A DNA stretch of 64,000 nucleotides, taken from the NCBI GenBank assembly GCA_965229625.1, contig CBDDJJ010000001.1:2790001-2854000 (forward strand), written 5' to 3'. Under the pieces are notes generated by a model. That model ran no database searches. It was not told the DNA's origin and saw nothing but the letters and a program-made list of their open reading frames with translations. The DNA comes from JANQIO01 sp965229625 (GTDB lineage Bacteria > Pseudomonadota > Gammaproteobacteria > Pseudomonadales > Halieaceae). Shown here one piece after another: positions 26,005 to 33,988 of the stretch (within the stretch, counting starts at the first letter, position 1; every line of letters begins with the position of its first letter). Position numbers and translations under genes: made by a program.

Positions 26005-26912
26005 TGAAGAATATTATGAACGAGCGGCTCCAGCTGCTCGCCACCTTTAAAGTTGTGTTTTCCGAGCGCACGCTGGTCGATGCCGCCGACGTTCTGGGTT
26101 GCTCACAGTCCTCCGTCAGCAAGCAATTGCAGAAGCTCAGGGAATGGTTCCAGGATGAACTTTTCGTGCGCACGGGCGGAGGGATGCAGGCTACCGCCAA
26201 AGCAGAGAGCTTGATCACCCGGGTGGAGTCGATTCTCAGTCAGCTCGAGGAGCTGAACGAGAGCACCCACTTTGATCCGCAGCAGCTGAGTGGCGCATTC
26301 GTCATCGAGACCACCGACGAGATATGCAGGATGATCAGCACCCCCCTGCTGCGTACACTGCAGCACCAGTCGCCCGGGGTGCGACTTTCCGTGCGCAGAC
26401 TGGCTCGCGACTATGCAATACGTGAACTGGAGAGCGGACGTGTTGACGTAGCGATCGGCGTCAACTGGAGTGCACCGGAACAGCTGATTCAGAAGCGCCT
26501 CTATAGTGAGCACTTTGTGGTGGTGATGGGTGCCGGACACAGGCTGGCCAACAAGAAGCTCACGGTGAAGAACTATGCCGAGGCGCTGCACCTGATGGTG
26601 GCACCACTGGATTCAGGCCGGGGGATAATCGATGACGCACTGGAAAAACTGCAGTTCAAGCGCCGGCTGGTAGCCACCGTACCGGGCTTTGCAGAGATTA
26701 CTCCGGAGTTGCTGGCAGATGACTTCCTCGTCACGCTACCCTCTCAGGTCGCTCGCGTTCTTGCCAGAGAAGCGACGATCAAGACAAAGCCATTGCCATT
26801 CGAGCTGCCAGCGTACAACTACTACATGTTCTGGCACCGACGCTTCTCCGGTGATCCGCGCCACCGATGGTTGCGCGAAAGAGCCGAGCAGGCACTGGTG
26901 GACGCTGTCTGA
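26004..26912 (+). CDS. LysR-family transcriptional regulator
   Basis: A 302-residue LysR-type regulator. The N-terminal winged helix contains FSERTLVDAADVLGCSQSSVSKQLQKL at about residues 17-43; note Q/V-S-K in place of the more usual A-SR. The C-terminal effector domain is complete. ATG at 26004 gives normal family length; the long frame from 25884 is rejected. The predicted plus-strand -10 ends at 25997, so the start at 26004 would be leaderless; ATG at 26016 is a real alternative. It is divergent from, and probably controls, the GST-SnoaL-tautomerase-YdcZ operon. Confidence 0.9.
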   Translation: MKNIMNERLQLLATFKVVFSERTLVDAADVLGCSQSSVSKQLQKLREWFQDELFVRTGGGMQATAKAESLITRVESILSQLEELNESTHFDPQQLSGAFVIETTDEICRMISTPLLRTLQHQSPGVRLSVRRLARDYAIRELESGRVDVAIGVNWSAPEQLIQKRLYSEHFVVVMGAGHRLANKKLTVKNYAEALHLMVAPLDSGRGIIDDALEKLQFKRRLVATVPGFAEITPELLADDFLVTLPSQVARVLAREATIKTKPLPFELPAYNYYMFWHRRFSGDPRHRWLRERAEQALVDAV

Positions 26913-26930
26913 TACCCCGGGGCCTGGTCT

Positions 26931-27022
26931 GGGGAACTGAAAGCCACGAGCGAGCCACCTGCCGGGAACGCGCCTGGTCATCACCTATCTGGCTGGGCGG
27001 CCTGGGGGACGGTAGCCGTTAA
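26931..27022 (+). pseudogene. 3' remnant of a second DUF3604 gene
   Basis: Bases 26962-27001 match the end of the intact DUF3604 gene (24145-24184) at 37 of 40 positions, and two of the three changes are silent. In the same frame both encode ERAWSSPIWLGG. Before this, G-T-E-S-H-E-R-A-T aligns with the intact G-V-E-P-R-H-D-L-P-A-T with two codon gaps. The frame ends in TAA at 27020-27022. The rest of the gene is absent; LysR coding sequence lies immediately upstream. The stop of the minus-strand Cys-rich gene falls inside the remnant. Confidence 0.75.
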
Positions 27023-27434
27023 AGCCCGTGGGCGGCTGTCCGGGGCCGAGAATCAGCTTGCCGTCTTCGTCCAGCGGGCCGGTGAAGTTACGCTCACAGG
27101 CCTCGATACTCGCAAGCCGGCAAGCCCCGTAGCAGTCGATCTCGCCGTGGATATTCTTGAGTACGGCGCCGCCGGGCTGGCTGGAGCAAATGATTTCATC
27201 CTTGATACTGCGCTGGCACTGGCCCACTGAGCACACGACATTTCGGTAGCGGTCCAGTACGGCGCTGCCATCGATATGTGGTGCGCAATACACTTCTCCG
27301 TAGCGGTCTTTCAGGCAAGGACCCGCACCACACACGGTCTCTATACGGCCATCATCGCGCATGCATTCGGCCAGGGCCAGGAGCGGAGAGAAAATCAGCC
27401 CGAGACTGAAAAAGACGGACAACAAGCAACGCAT
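26985..27434 (-). CDS. Secreted Cys-rich repeat protein, unknown function
   Basis: A 149-residue protein with a clear signal peptide (hydrophobic residues 4-20, cleavage likely after ALA at 20-22). The mature part has 10 cysteines arranged in three imperfect repeats of about 30 residues: V-C-x3-P-C-x9-C, then V-C-x3-Q-C-x9-C, then a degenerate D-C-x2-A-C-x7-C. Oxidising-compartment disulfides are likely. I do not recognise the family. GAGG lies before the ATG. The last residues are rich in Pro, Gly and Arg and run into the DUF3604 remnant, so the native C-terminus may have been altered. Confidence 0.75.
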   Translation of the reverse strand: MRCLLSVFFSLGLIFSPLLALAECMRDDGRIETVCGAGPCLKDRYGEVYCAPHIDGSAVLDRYRNVVCSVGQCQRSIKDEIICSSQPGGAVLKNIHGEIDCYGACRLASIEACERNFTGPLDEDGKLILGPGQPPTGFNGYRPPGRPAR

Positions 27435-27469
27435 TACATTTACCTCAAGCTACCACAACCCCACTGTAG

Positions 27470-27507
27470 CAGGGCTCACTGGTTCAGGATAACGCGAACG
27501 AGCCCTG
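27470..27507 (-). terminator. Inverted repeat downstream of glmU
   Basis: CAGGGCTC (27470-27477) and GAGCCCTG (27500-27507) form a perfect 8-base inverted repeat with a 22-base loop in the glmU to Cys-rich gene gap. There is no T-run, so it is a weak terminator candidate at best; it could be a processing or protein-binding site. Confidence 0.3.
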
Positions 27508-27537
27508 ACGATGTCACCGCTGCGGCCGGCGTTCTTC

Positions 27538-28950
27538 CTATGCGTCGCTCTCGGAGGGATCTTCGGCGGGGACGGCCTCGGGCGGGTCGAGGGGCTTTTT
27601 CTCCGGGCGCTTCCAGCCGTCCAGGTTGCGCTGGCGGGCGCGGGAGATAGCCAGCTGGTTGCCCGGCACCGTTTTGGTGATCGTGGATCCCGCACCGACG
27701 AAACCGCGATCCTCGATTTCCACTGGTGCCACGAGAGTGGAATTGGAACCGACGAACACGCTGTTACCGATCTGGGTGCGATGCTTGTTGGCGCCATCGT
27801 AGTTACAGGTAATGGTGCCGGCGCCGATATTGACGCGCTCACCCATATCGGTGTCACCGATATAGCTCAGGTGATTCACCTTGCTGCCGGCACCGATGTC
27901 GGATTTTTTGGTTTCGACAAAATTGCCGATACGGACTGCCTCCGCGAGGCGGGTTTCAGGCCGCAGGCGGGCAAAAGGACCAATTACACAGTTAGCGGCG
28001 GTCGCAACGCCTTCCATGTGCGTAAACGGTTTGATTTCTGTCCCTGCACCGATGGCGCAGTCAATGAGCACGCAGTTGGCGCCCACCTTGACGCCGTCAG
28101 CCAGTGAATTTGTGCCTTCAAAAACACAGTTCACATCGATGGAAACATCGCGCCCGCATTCCAAGCTGCCGCGGATGTCCAGCCGGCTGCCGTCAGCCAC
28201 ACCCACCCCGGCCCGCAACAGCTGGGCCGCCAGGCGGCGCTGGTACTCTCTCTCCACCCGGTTCAGCTGCACCCTGTCGTTGACGCCCAACACTTCGATC
28301 TCCGACGGCGCAGTGGACGTCGCCACCGGGATACCCTCCCGCAAAGCCAGACCGACTATGTCCGGCAGGTAGTATTCTCCCTGGGCGTTGTTGTTGCCGA
28401 CCTGCGGCAACAGCTGCTTGAGGTGATGGGCAGGCGCCGCGAGGATGCCGGTGTTGATCTCGTTGATCAGCCGCTCCTTGGGGATGGCATCGCGCTCCTC
28501 GACCACGCCCACCAGCTTGCCTTTCTTGGTGCGCAGAATGCGTCCATAGCCGTGTGGGTCGTTGACCCGGGCGGTCAGCAGCGCCGGGCCGGTCATGGCC
28601 TGCGCCAGCAGGTCCTTGAGGGTATCGGGGCTGATCAGCGGGACATCGCCGTAGAGCACCAGCACCATGGCGTCGTCGTCAATCGCCGGCAGGGCCTGCA
28701 TAACGGCGTGACCGGTGCCGAGCTGGTGGTCCTGCAGCACCCAGTTGATGCGGCTTTGGGCCAGGCTCTCGCGCACCTGCTCGGAACCGTGCCCGACGAC
28801 CACGTGGCAGGCCACCGGGGCCAGGGCCTCTGCACTGTTGATTACATGCTGCAACAGGGAAACACCACCCACCCGGTGGAGCACCTTGGGCAGGGCTGAC
28901 CGCATGCGTTTGCCTTCACCGGCGGCGAGAATAACGATATCGAGTTTCAT
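27538..28950 (-). CDS. glmU: Bifunctional N-acetylglucosamine-1-phosphate uridyltransferase
   Basis: A 470-residue GlmU making UDP-GlcNAc. The N-terminal uridyltransferase has LAAGEGKRM at about residues 8-16. The C-terminal left-handed beta helix carries hexapeptide repeats and the KKSDIGAGSKVNHLSYIGD acetyltransferase segment. ATG at 28950 gives the usual MKLDIVILAAGEG start. The end has roughly 18 extra residues rich in Pro, Glu and Asp after the family's usual W-K-R-P-E-K-K end. glmU normally lies next to atpC and close to glmS; here the antiporter, TrmB-type gene and foreign cassette lie between glmU and atpC, and no glmS is present. Confidence 0.97.
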   Translation of the reverse strand: MKLDIVILAAGEGKRMRSALPKVLHRVGGVSLLQHVINSAEALAPVACHVVVGHGSEQVRESLAQSRINWVLQDHQLGTGHAVMQALPAIDDDAMVLVLYGDVPLISPDTLKDLLAQAMTGPALLTARVNDPHGYGRILRTKKGKLVGVVEERDAIPKERLINEINTGILAAPAHHLKQLLPQVGNNNAQGEYYLPDIVGLALREGIPVATSTAPSEIEVLGVNDRVQLNRVEREYQRRLAAQLLRAGVGVADGSRLDIRGSLECGRDVSIDVNCVFEGTNSLADGVKVGANCVLIDCAIGAGTEIKPFTHMEGVATAANCVIGPFARLRPETRLAEAVRIGNFVETKKSDIGAGSKVNHLSYIGDTDMGERVNIGAGTITCNYDGANKHRTQIGNSVFVGSNSTLVAPVEIEDRGFVGAGSTITKTVPGNQLAISRARQRNLDGWKRPEKKPLDPPEAVPAEDPSESDA

Positions 28951-29083
28951 TGTGCAGGGTTCCCCGGGCCGCACCTGCGGCCGATTGTGCAACAGGTTAG
29001 CGCATGCTGATGGTGCAGGACATCCATCGGTAAAATCGGCTATCCAACTGGAGAGTGATCCCAAAGGGCATCATACTGTCAGA

Positions 29084-29118
29084 ACATTTTTGACATTTTT
29101 GTACGAGCTACGCATTAT
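29084..29118 (+). promoter_or_regulatory. Promoter with tandem repeat for TrmB-type regulator
   Basis: TTGACA (29090-29095), a 17-base spacer and CATTAT (29113-29118) form a plausible sigma-70 promoter. ACATTTTTG occurs twice in direct tandem at 29084-29101, covering the -35. This could be an autoregulatory site for the downstream helix-turn-helix protein. Inference. Confidence 0.5.
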
Positions 29119-29184
29119 CTTCATTGGACTCGGGCAATACAACGGCCTTTGTCACTGAAAAATTGACAACGGCAGGAGAGCGGG

Positions 29185-29925
29185 ATGCAGCTCGACAGCC
29201 TGCTGGCGCTGGACCTCAGTGAGCGCCAGGTACGCATCTACCACGCCCTGCTACGGCTCGGGCCGGCGTCGATCCGCGACGTGGCGGCGGAAAGTGGCAT
29301 CAATCGCGGCACCACGTACGAAACCCTCAAGGAGCTGGCGACCCGCGGCATTGTCAGCTACTTCCCGCGCGGCAAACGCCGGGTGTTCCAGGCCGAGGAC
29401 CCGGAACGCCTGCTGCAGCTGGGTGAGAGCAAACAGCAGGCCCTGAACCAGGCCCTGGAGACGCTGCGGCGGGAGATCATCCCCGCGCTCAAAAGTGAAC
29501 AGCCGGAAGCCCTGCCGGACAACGTGCGCTTTTACGAAGGCGACGATGGTGTCGAGCTGGTGTTGCGTGATTTGCTGGACTCCACGGAACGGCTCGCAGA
29601 CCCCGCTTACGCGGTTATCTCCACCAAGACCCTCCGTGAGCACCTGTACCGCCCGTTCCCCAACTTCACTCGCCAGCGGGTAGAGCGCGGCATCCGGGTG
29701 CGTGTGATTGCCATCGGCGAAGGCGGCGACGAAGCCGAGCTGGCCGAACGCAAATGGCTGCCCGCCGGAGCGGGCAGCGACGCCTCCTATATCGCCATCT
29801 ATCCACCGAAGGTGGCCATCATTACCCTGGCCCAGAAGAACTACCCGGTAGTGATTGTGATTGAGTCACCCGCCATCGCCAGCACCCAGAAGCTCATGTT
29901 TGATACCTTGTGGGGGCTGCTATAA
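29185..29925 (+). CDS. TrmB-type transcriptional regulator
   Basis: A 246-residue TrmB-like winged-helix protein. The N-terminal helix-turn-helix is DLSERQVRIYHALLRLG followed by SIRDVAAESGINRGTTYETLKEL (about residues 10-52). A helical linker and a C-terminal ligand-type domain with FYEGDDGVELVLRDLL follow. TrmB proteins control sugar or membrane-lipid genes mostly in archaea but occur in bacteria. GGAG lies before the ATG. It sits between glmU (divergent) and the NhaC-type antiporter (convergent, six-base overlap), in the place often held by a DeoR-type gene beside glmS. Regulon unknown. Confidence 0.85.
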   Translation: MQLDSLLALDLSERQVRIYHALLRLGPASIRDVAAESGINRGTTYETLKELATRGIVSYFPRGKRRVFQAEDPERLLQLGESKQQALNQALETLRREIIPALKSEQPEALPDNVRFYEGDDGVELVLRDLLDSTERLADPAYAVISTKTLREHLYRPFPNFTRQRVERGIRVRVIAIGEGGDEAELAERKWLPAGAGSDASYIAIYPPKVAIITLAQKNYPVVIVIESPAIASTQKLMFDTLWGLL

Positions 29926-31530
29926 CGTTTGTTGTGGCGCCTCCGGGGCGGCCCCGGCTGTTTCCACCGGTTTGCCGAGTAGCCGATGGCTGCCCACCAA
30001 TGCCGCCAGGGCCAATAGCAGCACCAGCCACCAGGGCGCACCGTAGCCGACCGGTACCAGGCAGATGAGTATTGCCACGCTGCCCACCAGCAACGCATAA
30101 GGCATCTGGGTGCGGACGTGTTCGACGTGATCACAGCCAGACGCCAGTGAAGACAGCACCGTGGTATCGGATATCGGCGAGCAGTGGTCACCCCACACGG
30201 CACCGCACAGCACACTGGCAACGGTGGAAAAGATCAGCGGCAGGGATTCCGCCGGCGGCCCGCCGCCGGCGAGAATTGCGGACCAGGTCACCGGAATCAC
30301 CAGCGGCAGCAGGATCGCCATCACCCCCCAGCTGGAACCGGTGGCAAAGGCCGTGACTGCCGCCAGCAGGAAGGTGCCCGCCGGCACCAGCGGCAGGACC
30401 AGCTTGTCGCCGGTTGCCGCCACCAGGAAATCCGCCGTCCCCAACGCCGAGGTGGTATCGGACAGGGCCCAGGCGAGCACCAGGATGATCAACGGTTCCA
30501 CCATGACGCTGACACCCTTCACCCAGGACTTGATCAACGCCTCCAGTGACATGATGCGCTGGCCCAGTGTCAGCGCGCCGGCCACCGAGGCTCCCAGGAA
30601 TGATCCCCACAGCAGTGCGCGGTATACATCGGCGGAGCCCAGCCGGGCGCGCAGGGTGTCACCTTCGCCGGTGATATAGAGGCTGGCGAAGCAGCTGCCG
30701 ATCAGGGTGACAATCGGTAGCAGGGCGTTTACCGCACGCCGCGGTATGACTTCATCCAGCTCCGTATCCAGTGGACCCACCAGGCCCTCACCGCTGGACA
30801 CTGGCGCCACCTGGCCCGTCACCCGGCTGCGCAGCTCTGCCTTGCGCATGGGGCCGAAGTCCCGGCACGACCAGCTCACCAGGAACACGAAGAAGATCGC
30901 CAGGATCGGGTAGAAGCTGTAGGGAATGGAGTTGAGGAATACGCCGGTGGCGTTCATGTGAAAGCCCTCCAGCCCGGCAATGGCCTTGCTGATCAGGCCC
31001 AGCTCGTAGCCAATCCAGGTAGTGAGCACGGCAATGCAGGCCACCGGCGCCGCGGTGGAGTCCACCAGGTAGGCGAGCTTTTCGCGCGATATCTGCAGCC
31101 GGTCGGTCACCGGGCGCACGGTGTTTCCCACCACCAGGGTGTTGGTGTAGTCGTCGAAGAAGATGCACAGGCCCAGAAACCAGACCGAGAGCTGCCCGCG
31201 GCGCACCGTATGCGCCCAGGCCATCACCAGGTTGACGATGCCGTGCATGCCACCGTTGCGGGAAATGATACCTACCATGCCGCCGATCATGCCGGTAAAC
31301 AGCAGCACCGAGACGTTATCGGAATCCAGCATGACCTGGAAAATCCGCACCTGGAAGGTCTCCAGCAGGGCGGTAAACACGCCACCCAGGCCGTCACCAC
31401 TCTCCAGCACCATGCCGACCCAGATGCCCAGGAAAATCGACGGGATTACCGCGCGCAGCCACAGCGCGAGGCCGATGGCCAGCAGGGGAGGAAGTATGGA
31501 AGTCCAGTCGGCGACCTGGTCGGGAGACAT
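29920..31530 (-). CDS. NhaC-family Na+/H+ antiporter
   Basis: A 536-residue integral membrane protein of the NhaC-type antiporter family, with about 11 hydrophobic segments. Landmarks are SIFLGIWVGMVLESGDGLGG near the N-terminus, IFFDDYTNTLVVGNTVRPVTD at about 123-143, and GAVWGDHCSPISDTTVLSS in the C-terminal half. The acidic residues in these motifs are typical of ion binding. ATG at 31530 has AGAGGA at good spacing and is preferred over 31575. Its 3' end overlaps the TrmB-type gene. Sodium export fits a marine organism. Confidence 0.92.
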   Translation of the reverse strand: MSPDQVADWTSILPPLLAIGLALWLRAVIPSIFLGIWVGMVLESGDGLGGVFTALLETFQVRIFQVMLDSDNVSVLLFTGMIGGMVGIISRNGGMHGIVNLVMAWAHTVRRGQLSVWFLGLCIFFDDYTNTLVVGNTVRPVTDRLQISREKLAYLVDSTAAPVACIAVLTTWIGYELGLISKAIAGLEGFHMNATGVFLNSIPYSFYPILAIFFVFLVSWSCRDFGPMRKAELRSRVTGQVAPVSSGEGLVGPLDTELDEVIPRRAVNALLPIVTLIGSCFASLYITGEGDTLRARLGSADVYRALLWGSFLGASVAGALTLGQRIMSLEALIKSWVKGVSVMVEPLIILVLAWALSDTTSALGTADFLVAATGDKLVLPLVPAGTFLLAAVTAFATGSSWGVMAILLPLVIPVTWSAILAGGGPPAESLPLIFSTVASVLCGAVWGDHCSPISDTTVLSSLASGCDHVEHVRTQMPYALLVGSVAILICLVPVGYGAPWWLVLLLALAALVGSHRLLGKPVETAGAAPEAPQQTL

Positions 31531-31788
31531 CGGTGGTCCTCTTGTTTTCCGCAGCATATCGGCAAGTGCGGCCATGTGCTAGCAAGCAGGTGGTTCGTCA
31601 CAAATAGAATCAAGGCACTTGTGCTCCGATGAATTGAACCCACCAAAGGTGCCAGCAAAGAGCTAAGGCAGCTCTAGAAAATACAGCGAGGGCTCTATTG
31701 CTAGAGGTTATAGAAGGGTTTAGAAGTGCCGCTTGTAAGATTCTGGAGGCATTGTCCCTGTGCAGTATCCAAAAAACGATTGGGCGAT

Positions 31789-32463
31789 CTAGTGTCCGCT
31801 AATTCGTGCTCGCGAGGCGCGAAATTTCTCTTTAAGGATGGACAGTTTTTTGTGCGTTACCGTCGAAGACATCTTACGCGGAATTAGATCAAATGCTCCT
31901 CCATACTGATTGTTGTTTTCCTCTATGGCTGCGTCCGGGATCGCATCATCTACATTGTGGAGGAACAGCTGTGCTATCGCTTGCCCAGGGTGAAGCGTGA
32001 GTGGCGTTTCTCCTAGGTTTCTCAACTCCAGTGTTAGTGCCCCCGCGAAGCCTGGATGGATACCAATTGCAGTCGCAACGATGAGCCCTAACCTCCCCCA
32101 CGTAGACCGTCCGACAACATAAGCCATCAAGTCATGCGGAAGCCTCAAATACTCGAGTGTTTCTGCCAGGATGAACTGGTGGGGATGAATCACTAGCTCA
32201 CCGCCAAGGGGGACATAGACTTCGTTATAAAGTGATTGCAGGACCGGTGCCGCGTCAGAATTTATCTCAATATCAAACTCGTCGATTGCGCCAAACGAAG
32301 AGGGGGCAACCAACGCAAACTGGAATCCAAGCCTAACGTCTATCGATGCTTGTCTATCTTTTAATTGTTCGCTTGGCTCCAATAAAGGACTTACAACTAA
32401 GCGTTTCTGGAGAGACTGTTCTTGTAGCCTTGCCCGGATCGCACTACCAGATAGTGTTGTCAT
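31789..32463 (-). CDS. dCTP-deaminase/dUTPase-superfamily protein
   Basis: A 224-residue protein with the trimeric dUTPase-like fold of dCTP deaminases. The core is VGRSTWGRLG (117-126), TAIGIHPGFAG (131-141), TLELRN (144-149) with a glutamate at 146 matching the catalytic Glu, and a C-terminal NQYGGAF (185-191). Where E. coli Dcd has H-R-I-D-P-G, this protein has I-G-I-H-P-G. It is longer than housekeeping Dcd (about 190) but has no extra kinase-like N-terminal domain as in AvcD-type defence deaminases. Its ATG overlaps the stop of the HELGH gene (ATGA), so the two are made together. dCTP depletion by deamination is a known anti-phage mechanism; that role here is inference. Confidence 0.85.
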   Translation of the reverse strand: MTTLSGSAIRARLQEQSLQKRLVVSPLLEPSEQLKDRQASIDVRLGFQFALVAPSSFGAIDEFDIEINSDAAPVLQSLYNEVYVPLGGELVIHPHQFILAETLEYLRLPHDLMAYVVGRSTWGRLGLIVATAIGIHPGFAGALTLELRNLGETPLTLHPGQAIAQLFLHNVDDAIPDAAIEENNNQYGGAFDLIPRKMSSTVTHKKLSILKEKFRASRARISGH

Positions 32464-33848
32464 TCAATAGACCCCCAGCTTCTGCGAGCTTCAGATAGCT
32501 CGACTGCTTTGATCAAGACATCATGCAATTGTTCTAATTTTTCTGCGCCACTGTCCTTCCCATTTGTTCTTAGTTTCAAGTCTTCCAGCCCGGTAAGAAG
32601 CGCAACCCATCCTACATTTAGGATGGTAGGAAACTCGGTCGGAATGTGAGTGCCATTGTCAACACATTCAATCGGAGGAATAGCAGAAAGCAATGGCTCT
32701 AAGTGGTTAGAGAGATCGGAATGAAAGTGCTCGGAGGTATATATCATGTCTTCGGCTACTGCTTTCAAGTACTCATGTACTCTTCGATAGATCACGGGCA
32801 GTACCAAGTGCATGGTTTCATGTAGCTCAGAAACTATCGCGCTCTCCATAATGGGAATTTTGCTTCGGCGAAGTTGAGCAAACACATCAGTTTTGAGGGC
32901 AGTTGGCCCCATAAGAGGGCTGTTAAAATCCTCTGTTAATGGCATATCCGTGAACTCTTCAAACACATCACAGAACGAGCCTTGATTAAGCTGGTCGAAC
33001 AAAGCTCTTCGCCTTAGGGTATTGCTGGGGTGTGTTATCGACGTCCCAGCACCACCCAACTGCTGCAAGAAGGCTGAAAGTGCAAAAAAAATAGCGGGAC
33101 CAGTCAGATAAAACGCAAATGCATCCGCAGCAAGCTCCTCAAACCAGTTGAAGAAAACAGCTTTGTATTTCTGAACTACTTCTAAGCCACCGCTTTTAGA
33201 TCCCAAGGCCTGGTTGATTGCGTCGATACTTGTACTCGACTGTTGGCTAAAAGCCGCATCAATTTCAGTCGTATCCCAGTTAACCCTATGGTACAAGGCA
33301 TGCCCGAGCTCGTGTGCCACGATCGCAAAGTGCGGAAGAAGGGAGAATGCTTTACTAGGAACTGTGACTCTTCTTACAGGCCAACTGATTTTATCGATAG
33401 CTTCTTGAAGTTCTAGTGATGGATTTCTAATTCCAGAGAAGGTCTCCTTGCCTATAGTCATCAACTCGTAATTCGCTACGAGCTCAGCACGAAAGAATGT
33501 TGTCTCCAGAACATTTTGCTTGTCGAACCACCTTTGCAACGGCAAAACGACGGCGTAGGGTAATTCGTCTACACCAGCTCCTCGAAGAAGAGACAGGCAC
33601 TGATACGCAACATTTCCTAGCCGCGAAGCTTCTCTCACATCGACCAACGCTTTCTGGTCTAGATTATCTCCTTGGCTGTAGTCTTCAATGTACTGACTGG
33701 CGGTTGAAAGGAGACCAAAGACTAACTCCAGCCAGAGTCTCGGCCCAATGTGATCACCAGGGTACTGCTTTTTTGAAAGCTCTTGCGCTTGTCTTTGTAG
33801 TCTTTCGATGGAGAACTGAACTGCGAGAAGCGCTGCATCGTGTGACAT
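32460..33848 (-). CDS. HELGH metallopeptidase-like protein, unknown family
   Basis: A 462-residue mostly helical protein that I cannot place in a named family. A zinc-type HELGH motif is at about residues 179-183 in VAHELGHALYH. A downstream EELAAD at about 237-242 fits the ExxxD third-ligand pattern of gluzincins. A hydrophobic segment (AIFFALSAFLQQLGG) follows. ATG at 33848 is used rather than TTG at 33854. It is coupled to the dCTP-deaminase-like gene by an ATGA overlap, and its promoter carries a 14-base palindrome. A peptidase that activates or controls the deaminase is a plausible but untested reading. Confidence 0.75.
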   Translation of the reverse strand: MSHDAALLAVQFSIERLQRQAQELSKKQYPGDHIGPRLWLELVFGLLSTASQYIEDYSQGDNLDQKALVDVREASRLGNVAYQCLSLLRGAGVDELPYAVVLPLQRWFDKQNVLETTFFRAELVANYELMTIGKETFSGIRNPSLELQEAIDKISWPVRRVTVPSKAFSLLPHFAIVAHELGHALYHRVNWDTTEIDAAFSQQSSTSIDAINQALGSKSGGLEVVQKYKAVFFNWFEELAADAFAFYLTGPAIFFALSAFLQQLGGAGTSITHPSNTLRRRALFDQLNQGSFCDVFEEFTDMPLTEDFNSPLMGPTALKTDVFAQLRRSKIPIMESAIVSELHETMHLVLPVIYRRVHEYLKAVAEDMIYTSEHFHSDLSNHLEPLLSAIPPIECVDNGTHIPTEFPTILNVGWVALLTGLEDLKLRTNGKDSGAEKLEQLHDVLIKAVELSEARRSWGSIE

Positions 33849-33883
33849 TTCCAACTACCAACAGATTTCTGGATATGAACACT

Positions 33884-33912
33884 TTAATAGCAGGTACCTG
33901 CTCTCGTTACAA
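33884..33912 (-). promoter_or_regulatory. Promoter with 14-base operator palindrome, HELGH-dcd operon
   Basis: On the minus strand TTGTAA (33912-33907), a 17-base spacer and TATTAA (33889-33884) form a promoter candidate, each box matching 4 of 6 consensus bases. The spacer contains AGCAGGTACCTGCT (33889-33902), a perfect 14-base palindrome, the typical position of a repressor site. The ATG of the peptidase-like gene is about 36 bases downstream. Confidence 0.55.
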
Positions 33913-33988
33913 AAAAACTAGACGCTTGGCGATAGAAGTGGAAATTCCTTGAGTGTTTTCAACCGGTGGAGAGCTGTAGCCTTAGTAC

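Noticed and set aside
27435..27537. Tn7-type attachment site near glmU
   Set aside because: attTn7 lies at the end of glmS, which is absent; no Tn7-like ends or transposition genes are seen.
31531..31788. Possible tRNA or small RNA next to the cassette
   Set aside because: Only short stems such as AGAGCT/AGCTCT are present; no tRNA cloverleaf, TTC-loop or terminator could be built.
33497..33952. 151-codon plus-strand frame inside the cassette
   Set aside because: Antisense to the HELGH gene, covers its palindromic promoter and has no start signal; noted because AT-richer DNA makes such frames rarer, but unsupported.
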